Assembly (NCBI RefSeq): GCF_002204185.1
Contig: NZ_MXPU01000003.1
Span: forward strand, 186,001-250,000
Source of the DNA: Rhizobium esperanzae
GTDB lineage: Bacteria > Pseudomonadota > Alphaproteobacteria > Rhizobiales > Rhizobiaceae
Length of the DNA: 64,000 nucleotides
Reading direction: 5' to 3'
Positions within the stretch are counted from its first letter, which is position 1. The number at the start of each line of letters is the position of its first letter. A program made the translations under genes and the position numbers. Shown here one piece after another: positions 49,961 to 59,271 of the stretch. The notes beneath the pieces are model-generated. The model was given only the letters and a program-made list of their open reading frames with translations, ran no database searches and was not told where the DNA came from.

Positions 49961-50347
49961 CGAAAATCTCTCGCACGCTTGTCAAGTATGAGAAGTCAGC
50001 TTGACCAAAGAATCTGAGCCTTTGCAAGGCGACGATTGGTCGTAGCATCGAAAACAGTTTTCACAATTCGGTAATTATTGCACCGCAGCAAGCGGTCGGT
50101 CGCTTTCGCCGGATCTGCCGTAAGAGAGTGCCCGCACCATCTCACTCGATCTTAGCCGCCGATATCCACAAACAGTTCCCGACAAGCAAAGCGGGCTTGA
50201 AACGATTATATCGATACTTCGAGCCGCCTTCGCCGTTGAACCCGGCAAAAAGCCGCTTCTTTCGTAGATTCTTTACTTTACAGAGCCCTTTCCCTGCCGC
50301 ATCCATGCGCTAGCTACGCTGCCGCACTGAACACCATAGGAGGGATC
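49961..50347. other. 387-bp divergent intergenic region
   Basis: Lies between the TerB-DnaJ gene (minus) and pfp (plus). It includes a long AT-rich leader before pfp. A 61-codon frame at 50128-50313 has no SD or coding-like composition and was not accepted. An AGGAGGG ribosome-binding site (50338-50344) precedes pfp. No operator or terminator is evident. Confidence 0.5.
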
Positions 50348-51559
50348 ATGGCCAAACAGAAAGTCGCAATGCTGACCGCCGGAGGCCTGGCGCCCTGTCT
50401 TTCCTCCGCAGTTGGCGGCCTCATCGAACGCTACAGCGACGTCGCGCCCGAAATCGACATCGTTGCCTATAGGTCCGGTTATCAGGGCGTGCTGCTAGGT
50501 GATCGGATCGAGATCACCGGCCAAATGCGGGAAAGAGCGCCGCTGCTGCACCGCTATGGCGGATCACCGATCGGCAACAGCCGCGTCAAGCTCACCAATG
50601 CCGCCGACTGCGTCAAGCGCGGTCTTGTCAAGGAAGGCGACAACCCGCTGAGGGTCGCCGCCGAACGTCTTGCCGATGACGGCATCACCATTCTCCACAC
50701 GATCGGGGGCGACGACACCAATACTACGGCCGCCGACCTTGCCGCCTACCTCGCCGCCAACGGCTACGACCTGACCGTCGTCGGCCTGCCGAAGACGGTC
50801 GACAACGATGTCGTACCCATTCGCCAGTCGCTCGGCGCCTGGACGGCCGCCGAAGTCGGCGCGCATTTCTTCGACAATGTCAGCAACGAGCAGACGGCCG
50901 CACCGCGCACGCTCGTCATCCACGAGGTGATGGGCCGCCACTGCGGCTGGCTGACGGCAGCCACCGCCCGCGCCTATCTTCAGCGCACCAGCCGCAACCA
51001 GTATGTCGACGGCCTGATGATGGACGCGCATCTGAAGAGCATCGACGCCGTCTATCTACCGGAAATGGCCTTCGACCTCGACGCCGAGGCCGCCCGCCTG
51101 AAAGACATCATGGACCGCACCGGCCATGCCACCGTCTTCGTCTCGGAAGGCGCCTGCCTCGACGCCATCGTCGCCGAGCGTGAAGCTGCCGGTGAGACCG
51201 TCAAGCGCGACGCTTTCGGCCATGTGAAGATCGACACGATCAATGTCGGCGCCTGGTTCCAGAAGCAGTTCGCCAACCTCCTCAACGCCGAGCGTTCGCT
51301 GGTGCAGAAATCGGGCTATTTCGCTCGCTCGGCCCCGGCCAATGGCGACGACCTCAGGCTGATCCAGAGCATGGTCGATCTCGCCGTCGAAAGTGCGCTC
51401 AATAAGGTCTCCGGCGTCACCGGTCACGACGAAGCGCAGAACGGTAAGTTGCGCACTATAGAATTTCCTCGCATCAAAGGTGGCAAAGCTTTTGACCTGT
51501 CGACGGCATGGTTTGCCGAAGTCATGGACAATATAGGGCAGAAATACAAAGAAGCATGA
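50348..51559 (+). CDS. pfp: pyrophosphate-dependent 6-phosphofructokinase
   Basis: Reversible PPi-linked phosphorylation of fructose 6-phosphate (403 aa). The GGDDTNTT motif carries the second Asp that marks PPi rather than ATP use. The catalytic loop is PKTVDNDVVPIRQSLG, and HEVMGRHCGWLTAATA binds the sugar phosphate. It can run in the gluconeogenic or glycolytic direction, fitting rhizobia that lack ATP-PFK. It stands alone with its own SD; the LysE gene follows after 58 bp. Confidence 0.95.
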   Translation: MAKQKVAMLTAGGLAPCLSSAVGGLIERYSDVAPEIDIVAYRSGYQGVLLGDRIEITGQMRERAPLLHRYGGSPIGNSRVKLTNAADCVKRGLVKEGDNPLRVAAERLADDGITILHTIGGDDTNTTAADLAAYLAANGYDLTVVGLPKTVDNDVVPIRQSLGAWTAAEVGAHFFDNVSNEQTAAPRTLVIHEVMGRHCGWLTAATARAYLQRTSRNQYVDGLMMDAHLKSIDAVYLPEMAFDLDAEAARLKDIMDRTGHATVFVSEGACLDAIVAEREAAGETVKRDAFGHVKIDTINVGAWFQKQFANLLNAERSLVQKSGYFARSAPANGDDLRLIQSMVDLAVESALNKVSGVTGHDEAQNGKLRTIEFPRIKGGKAFDLSTAWFAEVMDNIGQKYKEA

Positions 51560-51617
51560 TTGACGGACGGTTAATATGGTGTCTTTGCTTGTTCCCGACG
51601 GGATAGGAGGAGATTCC

Positions 51618-52253
51618 ATGTCGCTTGAAGCCTGGCTCGCTTTTGCTGCCGCATCCGCCATCATGCTGGCCATACCGGGGCCGACGATACTGCTCGTCGT
51701 TTCCTATGCGCTCGGCCATGGCCGCCGGACGGCCTTTGCGACGGTGAGCGGCGTGGCGCTCGGCGACTTCACCGCCATGACAGCGTCCCTCTTCGGTCTC
51801 GGCGCGGTGCTCGCCACCTCCGCCGCTCTCTTCACCCTTTTGAAGTGGATCGGCGGCGCCTATCTGATCTGGCTGGGAATCAAGCTCTGGCGGGCTCCGG
51901 TGATTGGCGAGCCGGTCGCCGATAACGACAATCTGCCGGAGGAAAAGTCGCTTAAGATCTTCCTTCACGCCTATATCGTCACCGCCCTCAATCCGAAGAG
52001 TATCGTCTTCTTCGTCGCCTTCGTGCCGCAGTTCCTCAACCCGGCCCTGCCCTTCTTCGGGCAGATGGCGATCATGGAAGCGACCTTCCTGGTGCTGGCG
52101 ATCTTCAACGCCGCCACCTATGCTTTTCTCGCCCATTCCGCTCGCGGACTGATTCGCAAGGCGAGCGTCCAGCGCGCTGTCAACCGGACCGGCGGCACTC
52201 TGCTGATCGCTGCAGGCGCCGTCACGGCTGGGTATCGCCGTATTGCGGCTTAA
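51618..52253 (+). CDS. LysE/RhtB family amino acid exporter
   Basis: Six-helix inner-membrane exporter (211 aa) with the family signature AIPGPTILLVVSYALGHGRR near residues 20-40 and LKWIGGAYLIWLGIKLWR. The substrate (lysine, homoserine, threonine or other) cannot be told. The ATG at 51618 follows TAGGAGGAG; an in-frame ATG at 51576 lacks an SD. The last codons are duplicated just after the stop (see the repeat entry). Confidence 0.9.
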   Translation: MSLEAWLAFAAASAIMLAIPGPTILLVVSYALGHGRRTAFATVSGVALGDFTAMTASLFGLGAVLATSAALFTLLKWIGGAYLIWLGIKLWRAPVIGEPVADNDNLPEEKSLKIFLHAYIVTALNPKSIVFFVAFVPQFLNPALPFFGQMAIMEATFLVLAIFNAATYAFLAHSARGLIRKASVQRAVNRTGGTLLIAAGAVTAGYRRIAA

Positions 52254-52287
52254 AAATCCGGGTATCGCGCTATTGCAGCTTAGAAAT
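52230..52287. repeat. 30-bp tandem duplication across the LysE stop codon
   Basis: GGGTATCGCCGTATTGCGGC (52230-52249) and its continuation through TTAAAAAT recur 30 bp later as GGGTATCGCGCTATTGCAGC plus TTAGAAAT, with five substitutions. The unit is in frame, so losing the first stop would add only KSGYRAIAA before the second. It looks like a past slippage event, not a functional site. Confidence 0.75.
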
Positions 52288-52397
52288 ATTCCGTGGTTGC
52301 CGGAATGCAACGAATAAGTTAATGGGGTCATCGGGTTTAAGCTTTTTGTAACTTTTATAACGCTGCCGGGGCGGCGCGATTTCACGAAAGTGACGGA

Positions 52398-53339
52398 ATG
52401 GTAGCGATCGGATTGTCCGGCCTGAAACGCGGTCTTGTCGTTTCCACGATGCTCTGCTGCGGCGTGATCACCGGCTGCACGAGCGTCGAATATACCTCTC
52501 AGGCCGAACTGACAGCTACTCAGACAGTGGTGCCGACGCCGAAGCCCGGCGAAGATGCGATGCTCGCCGCGGTCCCGACAGCGGAAGGTGCTGCCGGCCA
52601 GGCAATCGCCGGTACCGGTCTTCCCCAGGCAGCTCCCTCGCTCACCGCAACGGCTATGCCGACTGCGCCGGGCTCCCAGCCTGCCGATCTGACCATGCAG
52701 GCCGGCATACAGCCAGCGGCCTATGCGCAGATCCCGTTGACGCCTGAGATGACGGCGATCCAGTCCGTCGTGCCGACGCCGCGCCCGGGAACCCCCGCGC
52801 CGCCGGCAACGCAGCTTGCCTTCGCCGCTACGCCGCAGAACAGCGCGCTTGCAGCACTTGCTGCAGTCGACACCACGCCGCGCTCCATGGATTACGGCTT
52901 CGACGAGTCAGGACCGATCGATCCGCCGACGGCTCCCCCGATGTTCAGCGACGACGACAGGGACGATGCGCCGACGGTCGAGAAGAGCTTCGTCACCAAG
53001 CTCATCCAGAAATATTCGAAGATCTACGAAATTCCCGAGACGCTGCTCCACCGCATCGTCCATCGCGAGAGCCGCTACAATCCGAAGGCTTACAACAAGC
53101 GCGGCTATTTCGGCCTCATGCAGATCAAATACAACACCGCCAAGTCCATGGGCTATGACGGTGCGCCGGGCGGCCTGTTCGACGCCGAGACCAACATCAA
53201 ATATGCCGCAAAATATCTGCGTGGCGCTTGGCTCGTCTCCGACAACAAGGAAGACGACGCCGTCCGCCTCTATGCGCGCGGCTATTATTACGACGCCAAG
53301 CGCAAGGGCATGAACGACGTCGCCCAGGGTAATTACTGA
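52398..53339 (+). CDS. SLT-family lytic transglycosylase lipoprotein
   Basis: 313-residue lipoprotein. The signal peptide ends in a lipobox (VITGC, Cys near residue 23). About 170 residues of Pro/Ala/Thr-rich linker follow, with repeated SVVPTPRPG-like units. The C-terminal SLT domain has catalytic Glu in RIVHRESRYNPKAYN, GYFGLMQIKYNTAKSMGY and NIKYAAKYLRGAW. It probably acts in the periplasm from a membrane anchor. It follows the LysE gene but is likely transcribed alone. Confidence 0.92.
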   Translation: MVAIGLSGLKRGLVVSTMLCCGVITGCTSVEYTSQAELTATQTVVPTPKPGEDAMLAAVPTAEGAAGQAIAGTGLPQAAPSLTATAMPTAPGSQPADLTMQAGIQPAAYAQIPLTPEMTAIQSVVPTPRPGTPAPPATQLAFAATPQNSALAALAAVDTTPRSMDYGFDESGPIDPPTAPPMFSDDDRDDAPTVEKSFVTKLIQKYSKIYEIPETLLHRIVHRESRYNPKAYNKRGYFGLMQIKYNTAKSMGYDGAPGGLFDAETNIKYAAKYLRGAWLVSDNKEDDAVRLYARGYYYDAKRKGMNDVAQGNY

Positions 53340-53384
53340 ACCGGGCAGCTGCCGGAACAACCCAATTGAAACAGCGGTCATAGC

Positions 53385-54806
53385 CTACGGCTGCGGCTGA
53401 GCCTGCTGTTGTGATCCGGCCTGCTGTTGCGGCCCTCCCGATTGCGGCAACGCCGCTAGGATCGCCTTCAGAAGCGTTTGCGGCTGATAGCCGAGCCAGC
53501 CCGGCGTCAGCCCGAGCCGGACGACGACCAGATTGGCGGAAGGCACGATCGCCATGCTCTGCCCGTCATGCCCCGTGAGCCAGAACGTATCCTCTGGCAA
53601 CCCGAGCGCGGCGCTGGAGCCACCGGGCGCGAGCCAGGCCTGACCTTGCGTATACCGGCCGTTCGAGGCGGCCGTCGGCGTGCGCATGGCGCCGACGAAG
53701 CCCTCCGGCAACAGCCGCTGGCCATTCCACACCCCATCCTGCAGCAGGAACTGCCCGAAGCGTGCCCAATCATGCGCCGTCGCGTAGAGATAGGAGCTTC
53801 CGACAAAGGTGCCGCGCGCGTCGAGTTCGAAGACCGCACTCGTCATGCCGAGCGGCAAGAAGAGCGCGTCGTGCGGATAGGAGTAGGCTGCCGGCGCATT
53901 GCCGACTCTGTCCATCCAGATGCGCGACAAGAGCACCGCCGTGCCGCTCGAATAGCGGAAGCGCTGACCCGGTGCCGCCTCCATCGGCGCATTGGCCGGC
54001 AACGACACCATGTCGGGGTCGAGATAGAGCATGCGCGTCACGTCAGCGACGTTGCCGTAGTCTTCGTTGAATGCCAGGCCGCTCTCCATACCGAGCAAGT
54101 CGGATACCTTGATCCTGGCGCGCTGATCGTCCTTCCACTGCGCCAGCAGATGATCATCGTCGAAGGAAATCTTGCCATCGAGCATCAGCCGGCCGAGGAT
54201 GGCCGCATTCACCGTCTTCGTCATCGACCAGCCGATCAGCGGCGTCTTCGCTGAAAATCCGGAACCATAGGCTTCAGCGACGATTCGGCCATCGCGCACC
54301 ACCACGATCCCCCGCATGGCTGGGCCGGCAAGCCCTGTATCGTTAAGCACCGCAGCGATCTTTTCGTCCCGACCGCCGACCCCCTCGCCTTCCGGCCACA
54401 ACGCCGCGTTCGCCTCCATTCTGGCCGGCGCGTCGAAAGCTACCGCATTCGCCGCCGCCTCGAAATCGCCGTCGGGCACGCTCGTGCAGCCGAAAGCGCC
54501 CCGGTAGAGTGCGTGGCTCGAAGCAAACAGCCCCAGGAAGCGCGCGGTCACACGGTTGCTGTCGCGGTCGACGCTGACGCGCACGAGCCGCAGCAGCGGA
54601 TTTCCCGGCGCCTGCACGTCATCCGCCAGCACGTCTTCGGCGTTACGGCCGGCAATGAAGACGTTGGAGCAAACGATCTTGGCGGCATAGCCGTCGCCGA
54701 CGCGCAGAAGCTCCGGCGGCCGGACGAACAGCCAGGCAGCGCCGGCAACGACGATGAGAACGACAAGGAGAGCAAGCGCCTTCAGGATACGCAGGACAAA
54801 TCGCAT
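53385..54806 (-). CDS. serine hydrolase, class C beta-lactamase fold
   Basis: Beta-lactamase/esterase-fold hydrolase of 473 residues with an N-terminal membrane helix (residues about 8-27). The active-site serine sits in GWSMTKTVNA (SxxK), the tyrosine is in RFRYSSGTA and a C-terminal HDGQSM replaces KTG. This resembles EstB-type esterases and 6-aminohexanoate-oligomer hydrolases more than AmpC. The C-terminal tail is Gln-rich. The substrate is unknown and beta-lactam resistance is not implied. The start MRFVLRI at 54806 puts the membrane helix at the N-terminus. Confidence 0.85.
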   Translation of the reverse strand: MRFVLRILKALALLVVLIVVAGAAWLFVRPPELLRVGDGYAAKIVCSNVFIAGRNAEDVLADDVQAPGNPLLRLVRVSVDRDSNRVTARFLGLFASSHALYRGAFGCTSVPDGDFEAAANAVAFDAPARMEANAALWPEGEGVGGRDEKIAAVLNDTGLAGPAMRGIVVVRDGRIVAEAYGSGFSAKTPLIGWSMTKTVNAAILGRLMLDGKISFDDDHLLAQWKDDQRARIKVSDLLGMESGLAFNEDYGNVADVTRMLYLDPDMVSLPANAPMEAAPGQRFRYSSGTAVLLSRIWMDRVGNAPAAYSYPHDALFLPLGMTSAVFELDARGTFVGSSYLYATAHDWARFGQFLLQDGVWNGQRLLPEGFVGAMRTPTAASNGRYTQGQAWLAPGGSSAALGLPEDTFWLTGHDGQSMAIVPSANLVVVRLGLTPGWLGYQPQTLLKAILAALPQSGGPQQQAGSQQQAQPQP

Positions 54807-54939
54807 GGCATTCCTCCGAATGCCCGGAGAGAAGCAGGAATTCCGCCTGCCGGAAAGGCCGCGACGCGAAGAATATTCCGTCACCACGATCACTTTCCGA
54901 GGAGGGCGATGTTTTCGAACGGCGCAGGCCCACAGCCCG

Positions 54940-54957
54940 CGTCATCAAACTGTAGCA
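54940..54957 (+). promoter_or_regulatory. candidate Pho box upstream of btaA
   Basis: GCGTCATCAAACTGTAGC resembles two CTGTCAT half-sites 4 bp apart (9 of 14 positions). Betaine-lipid genes are induced by phosphate starvation through PhoB in Sinorhizobium, so a site is expected here. The match is imperfect. Confidence 0.35.
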
Positions 54958-55000
54958 GTGGCGCGCTACACGCCCTGAACGCTAAAAAGGTGACAGACTC

Positions 55001-56245
55001 ATGTCAGAATTTGCACCGGATGCCGGCTTCCGCAAGAACCGGAAACTCAAGGACGCGCTTCTCCGCCATAAGGCTTTTTCGAAGGAGGGCTTCTCCGAGC
55101 GTCTCTTCGGTCTTCTCTTCTCCGGCCTCGTCTATCCGCAGATCTGGGAGGATCCGGATCTCGACATGCAGGCGATGGAGCTGAAGCCCAATCATCGCAT
55201 CGTCACCATCGGCTCCGGCGGCTGCAACATGCTCGCCTATCTCTCCAAGGCGCCGGCCTCGATCGACGTCGTCGACCTCAACCCGCACCATATCGCGCTG
55301 AACCAACTGAAGCTCGCCGCCTTCAAGCATCTGCCCGATCATACGGATCTCGTCCGCTTCCTGGCGATGCCGAACGAGAAGTCGAACAGCCGCGCCTTCG
55401 ACCGGCATCTTGCCGCCAATCTCGACGAGGCGACCCGCAGCTATTGGAACGGCCGCAAATTCGGACGCCGCCGCGTCACCGTCTTCGACCGCAATATCTA
55501 TGAAACCGGCTTGCTCGGCCGCTTCATCGGCGCAGCCCATCTCCTTGCCCGTCTGCACGGCGTCAAGCTGCGCGAAATGACCAAGACCCGCTCCATCCGC
55601 GAGCAGCGCCAGTTCTTCGACGAGCAGATCGCCCCCCTGTTCGAAAAGCCGGTCGTACGCTGGATCACCGGCCGCAAAAGCTCGCTCTTCGGCCTCGGCA
55701 TTCCGCCGCAGCAATATGACGAGCTCGCAAGTCTTGCCGCCGATCATTCGATCGCGCCGGTGCTGAAGCATCGCCTGGAAAAGCTCGCCTGTCATTTCCC
55801 GATGCGCGACAACTATTTCGCCTGGCAGGCCTTCGGCCGCCGCTACGGCACGCAAGAAGAAGGCCCGCTGCCGACCTATCTGAAGCCGGAGCACTACGAG
55901 GTGATCCGCGCCAATGTCGACCGCGTCAACGTCCACCACGCAAGCTTCACCGAACTTCTGGCCCGCGAGCCGGCGGCCTCCCGCGACCGTTACATCCTGC
56001 TCGACGCGCAGGACTGGATGACCGACGGGCAACTGAACGACGTCTGGCGGGAAATCACCCGCACGGCGCGCGAAGGCGCGCGCGTGATCTTCCGCACCGC
56101 AGCCGAAAAGAGCATCATCGAAGGCCGCCTGTCTGCGTCGATCCGCGATCAGTGGGATTACTTCGAAGAGAAATCGCGAGAGCTGACGGCGCTCGATCGC
56201 TCGGCGATCTACGGCGGCTTCCACATTTACGGGAAGAAGGCGTGA
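55001..56245 (+). CDS. btaA: SAM:diacylglycerol 3-amino-3-carboxypropyltransferase BtaA
   Basis: First enzyme of diacylglyceryl-trimethylhomoserine (DGTS) betaine-lipid synthesis (414 aa, DUF3419 family). Recognisable blocks are SGLVYPQIWEDPDLDMQAM, TIGSGGCNMLAYLSKAPASI (SAM-binding), VVDLNPHHIALNQLKLAA and YILLDAQDWM. It is preceded by AAGGTGA. Its stop overlaps the btaB start (GTGA). The lipid replaces phospholipids when phosphate is scarce. Confidence 0.95.
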   Translation: MSEFAPDAGFRKNRKLKDALLRHKAFSKEGFSERLFGLLFSGLVYPQIWEDPDLDMQAMELKPNHRIVTIGSGGCNMLAYLSKAPASIDVVDLNPHHIALNQLKLAAFKHLPDHTDLVRFLAMPNEKSNSRAFDRHLAANLDEATRSYWNGRKFGRRRVTVFDRNIYETGLLGRFIGAAHLLARLHGVKLREMTKTRSIREQRQFFDEQIAPLFEKPVVRWITGRKSSLFGLGIPPQQYDELASLAADHSIAPVLKHRLEKLACHFPMRDNYFAWQAFGRRYGTQEEGPLPTYLKPEHYEVIRANVDRVNVHHASFTELLAREPAASRDRYILLDAQDWMTDGQLNDVWREITRTAREGARVIFRTAAEKSIIEGRLSASIRDQWDYFEEKSRELTALDRSAIYGGFHIYGKKA

Positions 56246-56916
56246 GCAAGGTCGGCACCGAGACGGCAGGAAACAGCAACGAACATGCCAGCCTGATGGA
56301 TGGCATGTACCGCTACCAGCGCCATATCTACGACCTGACCCGCAAATATTATCTCCTCGGCCGCGACAGCACGATTCGCAATCTCGACGTGCCTGATGGC
56401 GGCACCCTGCTCGAAGTCGGCTGCGGCACCGGGCGCAACATGGCTTTGGCGCACAGATATTTCCCGAGTGCCAAGCTGTTCGGCCTCGACATTTCCCAGG
56501 AAATGCTGATCTCGGCGCGCAAGACCTTCGCCACGAAAGCGACAATCCCGGAATTCCGCGTCGCCGACGCCACGGCGTTTACGCCGCGCGAATTCGGCGT
56601 CAGCGGCTTCGACCGTATTCTGATTTCCTATGCTCTGTCGATGATCCCCGACTGGGAGCGCGCCGTCGATGCGTCGATCGCCGCACTCAATCCCGGTGGC
56701 CAGCTGCATGTCGTTGATTTCGGCCAGCAGGAAGGCCTGCCGCGTTGGTTCCGCCGCATGCTGCAGACCTGGCTTGCGAAATTCCACGTCACTCCACGCG
56801 CCGATCTGGAGGAGGTCCTGAAAGCGCAGGCCGAGGAACACAATGCGCGATTGTCCTTCGAAACAGTCGGCGGCGGTTACGCCTGGCGGGCGGCCATCAT
56901 CAGCAGGCGCTCATAA
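56242..56916 (+). CDS. btaB: SAM-dependent N-methyltransferase BtaB
   Basis: Trimethylates diacylglyceryl-homoserine to DGTS (224 aa). The class I SAM motif is LLEVGCGTGRNMALAHRYFP, followed by KLFGLDISQEMLISAR and LISYALSMIPDWERAVD. The GTG at 56242 overlaps the btaA stop and begins MSKVGTETAG. The frame is open upstream inside btaA, but those residues are not conserved. The order btaA-btaB is the same as in Rhodobacter and Sinorhizobium. Confidence 0.94.
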   Translation: MSKVGTETAGNSNEHASLMDGMYRYQRHIYDLTRKYYLLGRDSTIRNLDVPDGGTLLEVGCGTGRNMALAHRYFPSAKLFGLDISQEMLISARKTFATKATIPEFRVADATAFTPREFGVSGFDRILISYALSMIPDWERAVDASIAALNPGGQLHVVDFGQQEGLPRWFRRMLQTWLAKFHVTPRADLEEVLKAQAEEHNARLSFETVGGGYAWRAAIISRRS

Positions 56917-57043
56917 TTCGCTTGAAACTAACCCATTTTTTACGTTGATATGATGAAAAGAGGGTTATTCCTCTGCTCGGCTCGTCATTTTCGAAGGTCA
57001 GGCTGTGGGGCAAAGAGATCATTCGGTTCACGACGGGATACCC

Positions 57044-57841
57044 ATGCGCCGGCTTTTGTTTTGCGTTCTGCCCCTGGCCAGCTTGCTGGCGGGCTGTTCC
57101 TCCTCCGGTCACGACTATCTCGAAACCGCATCGATCAAGCCGAAGACGCGCTTCCAGGACACCGATCCGCAGGATTTCGGCCCGAAGCATCCGCAACAGA
57201 ATGCAATCCACGGCATCGACATCTCCAAATGGCAAGGCGATATCGACTGGGCGACAGTGAGGAATTCCGGCGTCGCCTTCGCCTTCATCAAGGCGACGGA
57301 AGGCAAGGACAGGGTCGACCCCCGCTTCGATGAATATTGGCGCGAGGCGCGCGCCGCCGGCATCCCGAACGCCCCCTACCATTTCTATTATTTCTGCTCC
57401 TCGGCCGATGAGCAGGCCGACTGGTTCATCCGCAATGTGCCGAAGGAGGCCATGCGCCTGCCGCCGGTGCTCGACGTCGAATGGAACGCCGAATCGAAGA
57501 CCTGCCGCTACCGCCCCGACGCGAAAACCGTGCGCTCCGAAATGCAGCGTTTCATGGACCGACTGGAGGCCTATTACGGCAAGCGCCCGATTATCTACAC
57601 CTCGGTCGATTTTCACCGCGACAATCTCGCCGGCTACTTCCAGGACTATCATTTCTGGGTCCGCTCGGTGGCAAAACATCCCGAGGTGACCTATTCCGAC
57701 CGCCGCTGGGCCTTCTGGCAATATACCTCGACCGGCGTTATTCCCGGCATCAAGGGGCCGACCGACATCAACGTCTTTGCCGGCAGCGCAAAGAACTGGA
57801 ACAATTGGGTCGCGGCCGTTTCCAAGGATAGAAATTCTTAG
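57044..57841 (+). CDS. GH25 lysozyme-like lipoprotein
   Basis: Glycoside hydrolase family 25 muramidase (265 aa). The lipobox LLAGC ends the signal peptide near residue 17. The GH25 barrel starts HGIDISKWQGDIDWATV with the catalytic Asp and continues AFAFIKATEGKDRVDPRF. LDVEWNAESK contains the second acidic pair, and YTSVDFH and WAFWQYTSTG complete the signature. It probably cleaves peptidoglycan glycan strands in the periplasm. The ATG at 57044 begins the signal peptide; an in-frame ATG at 57005 would add 13 residues. Confidence 0.92.
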   Translation: MRRLLFCVLPLASLLAGCSSSGHDYLETASIKPKTRFQDTDPQDFGPKHPQQNAIHGIDISKWQGDIDWATVRNSGVAFAFIKATEGKDRVDPRFDEYWREARAAGIPNAPYHFYYFCSSADEQADWFIRNVPKEAMRLPPVLDVEWNAESKTCRYRPDAKTVRSEMQRFMDRLEAYYGKRPIIYTSVDFHRDNLAGYFQDYHFWVRSVAKHPEVTYSDRRWAFWQYTSTGVIPGIKGPTDINVFAGSAKNWNNWVAAVSKDRNS

Positions 57842-57922
57842 TAACGTCTTTCAATCTTTCTTGCTTCCGTCACATTCCTCTGTGAAAGCGACGGGCATCC
57901 ATTTGCTATAAGGACCGCATTC

Positions 57923-59143
57923 ATGCACCGCTCGCTCACAAGCCGCTCTGCACTCGCCCTCCTGTTTGCCCTCGCTATTGCAGGCGGCGCGGCCGCCCAA
58001 CAGGCGCCCGCGGCCTCGGCTCCGGCAGCCCCCTGCGGCGGCGATCTGTCTGCCTTCCTCCAGGGCGTCAAGGCTGATGCGGTCGCCGCAGGCGCCAGCG
58101 CCGCAGCCGCCGACGAGGCGCTGGCCGGCGCCGAAATCGATCCTAAGGTCCTGAGCCGGGATCGTGCCCAGGGCGTCTTCAAGCAGACCTTCCTCGAATT
58201 CTCGCAGCGCACCGTCAGCCAGGCCCGCCTCGACATCGGCCGCCAGAAGATGAAGCAATATGCCGACGTGTTTGCCCGGGCCGAGCAGGAATTCGGAGTT
58301 CCCCCCGGCGTCATCACCGCATTCTGGGCAATGGAAACCGATTTCGGCGCCGTCCAGGGCGATTTCAACACCCGCAATGCCCTGGTGACGCTGTCGCACG
58401 ACTGCCGCCGCCCGGAGCTCTTCCGCCCGCAGCTGATCGCCTTGATCGAGATGGTCGAGCACGGCGACCTCGATCCCGCCACCAATACCGGCGCCTGGGC
58501 CGGCGAGATCGGCCAGGTCCAGATGCTACCGCGCGACATCATCGCCTATGGCATGGATGGCGACGGCGACGGCCATATCCACGTGAAGCAGAGCGGCCCG
58601 GACGCCGTCCTGACGGCGGCGAAATTCATCCAGCACCTCGGCTTCGAGCGCGGCCAGCCTTGGCTGCAGGAAGTCACCGTGCCCGACAACCTGCCCTGGG
58701 AGAAATCCGGCCTCGGCGGCACGATGAAGGCCGGCGAATGGTTCGCCCTCGGCGTCAAGCCGCGCGACGGCAACACCGCTTTCGGCGATCTCGAAGGCGA
58801 TCTCGTGTTGCCGCAGGGCCGCATGGGACCGGCTTTCATCGCCTACCCGAATTTCAAGATCTATCTCGAATGGAACAAGTCGTTCATCTACACGACGTCG
58901 GCCGCCTATTTCGCCACCCGCCTTTCCGGCGCCCCGACCTATCTCAAGGGCGCACCGGAACAAGGGCTGGCCAACGATCAGATGAAGACGCTGCAAACCA
59001 AGCTGCAGTCGCTCGGCCACGATGTCGGCGAGATCGACGGCATTCTCGGATCCGGAACACGTATCGCGATCCAGAAGGAACAGCAGCGCTTGGGCATACC
59101 GGCCGACGGCTGGGCGACGCCTGCCCTTCTCAACGCTCTCTGA
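57923..59143 (+). CDS. MltB-type lytic murein transglycosylase
   Basis: Exported 406-residue transglycosylase. A signal peptide (LALLFALAIAGGAAAQQ) precedes the SLT_2/MltB domain, with the catalytic Glu in FWAMETDFGAVQGDFNTRNA and AGEIGQVQMLPRDIIAYG downstream. The C-terminal 65 residues form a PG_binding_1 domain (LQTKLQSLGHDVGEIDGILG). Although like MltB, it has no lipobox, so it is probably periplasmic. AAGGA at 57910-57914 is the likely SD. Confidence 0.94.
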   Translation: MHRSLTSRSALALLFALAIAGGAAAQQAPAASAPAAPCGGDLSAFLQGVKADAVAAGASAAAADEALAGAEIDPKVLSRDRAQGVFKQTFLEFSQRTVSQARLDIGRQKMKQYADVFARAEQEFGVPPGVITAFWAMETDFGAVQGDFNTRNALVTLSHDCRRPELFRPQLIALIEMVEHGDLDPATNTGAWAGEIGQVQMLPRDIIAYGMDGDGDGHIHVKQSGPDAVLTAAKFIQHLGFERGQPWLQEVTVPDNLPWEKSGLGGTMKAGEWFALGVKPRDGNTAFGDLEGDLVLPQGRMGPAFIAYPNFKIYLEWNKSFIYTTSAAYFATRLSGAPTYLKGAPEQGLANDQMKTLQTKLQSLGHDVGEIDGILGSGTRIAIQKEQQRLGIPADGWATPALLNAL

Positions 59144-59271
59144 TCGCCACTGACACTCCCGCCGCTCGTTTTGCAAGAAACGGGTGGCGCCGCTTACCCC
59201 CCGCGTTAAAGCATAATGGTGAGGAGCGCCGCCGGGTCTAAACGATCCGGCTTTGGATGGAGGAAGACGGC

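Noticed and set aside
50128..50313. 61-codon frame upstream of pfp
   Set aside because: No SD, odd composition and no recognisable domain; treated as leader sequence.
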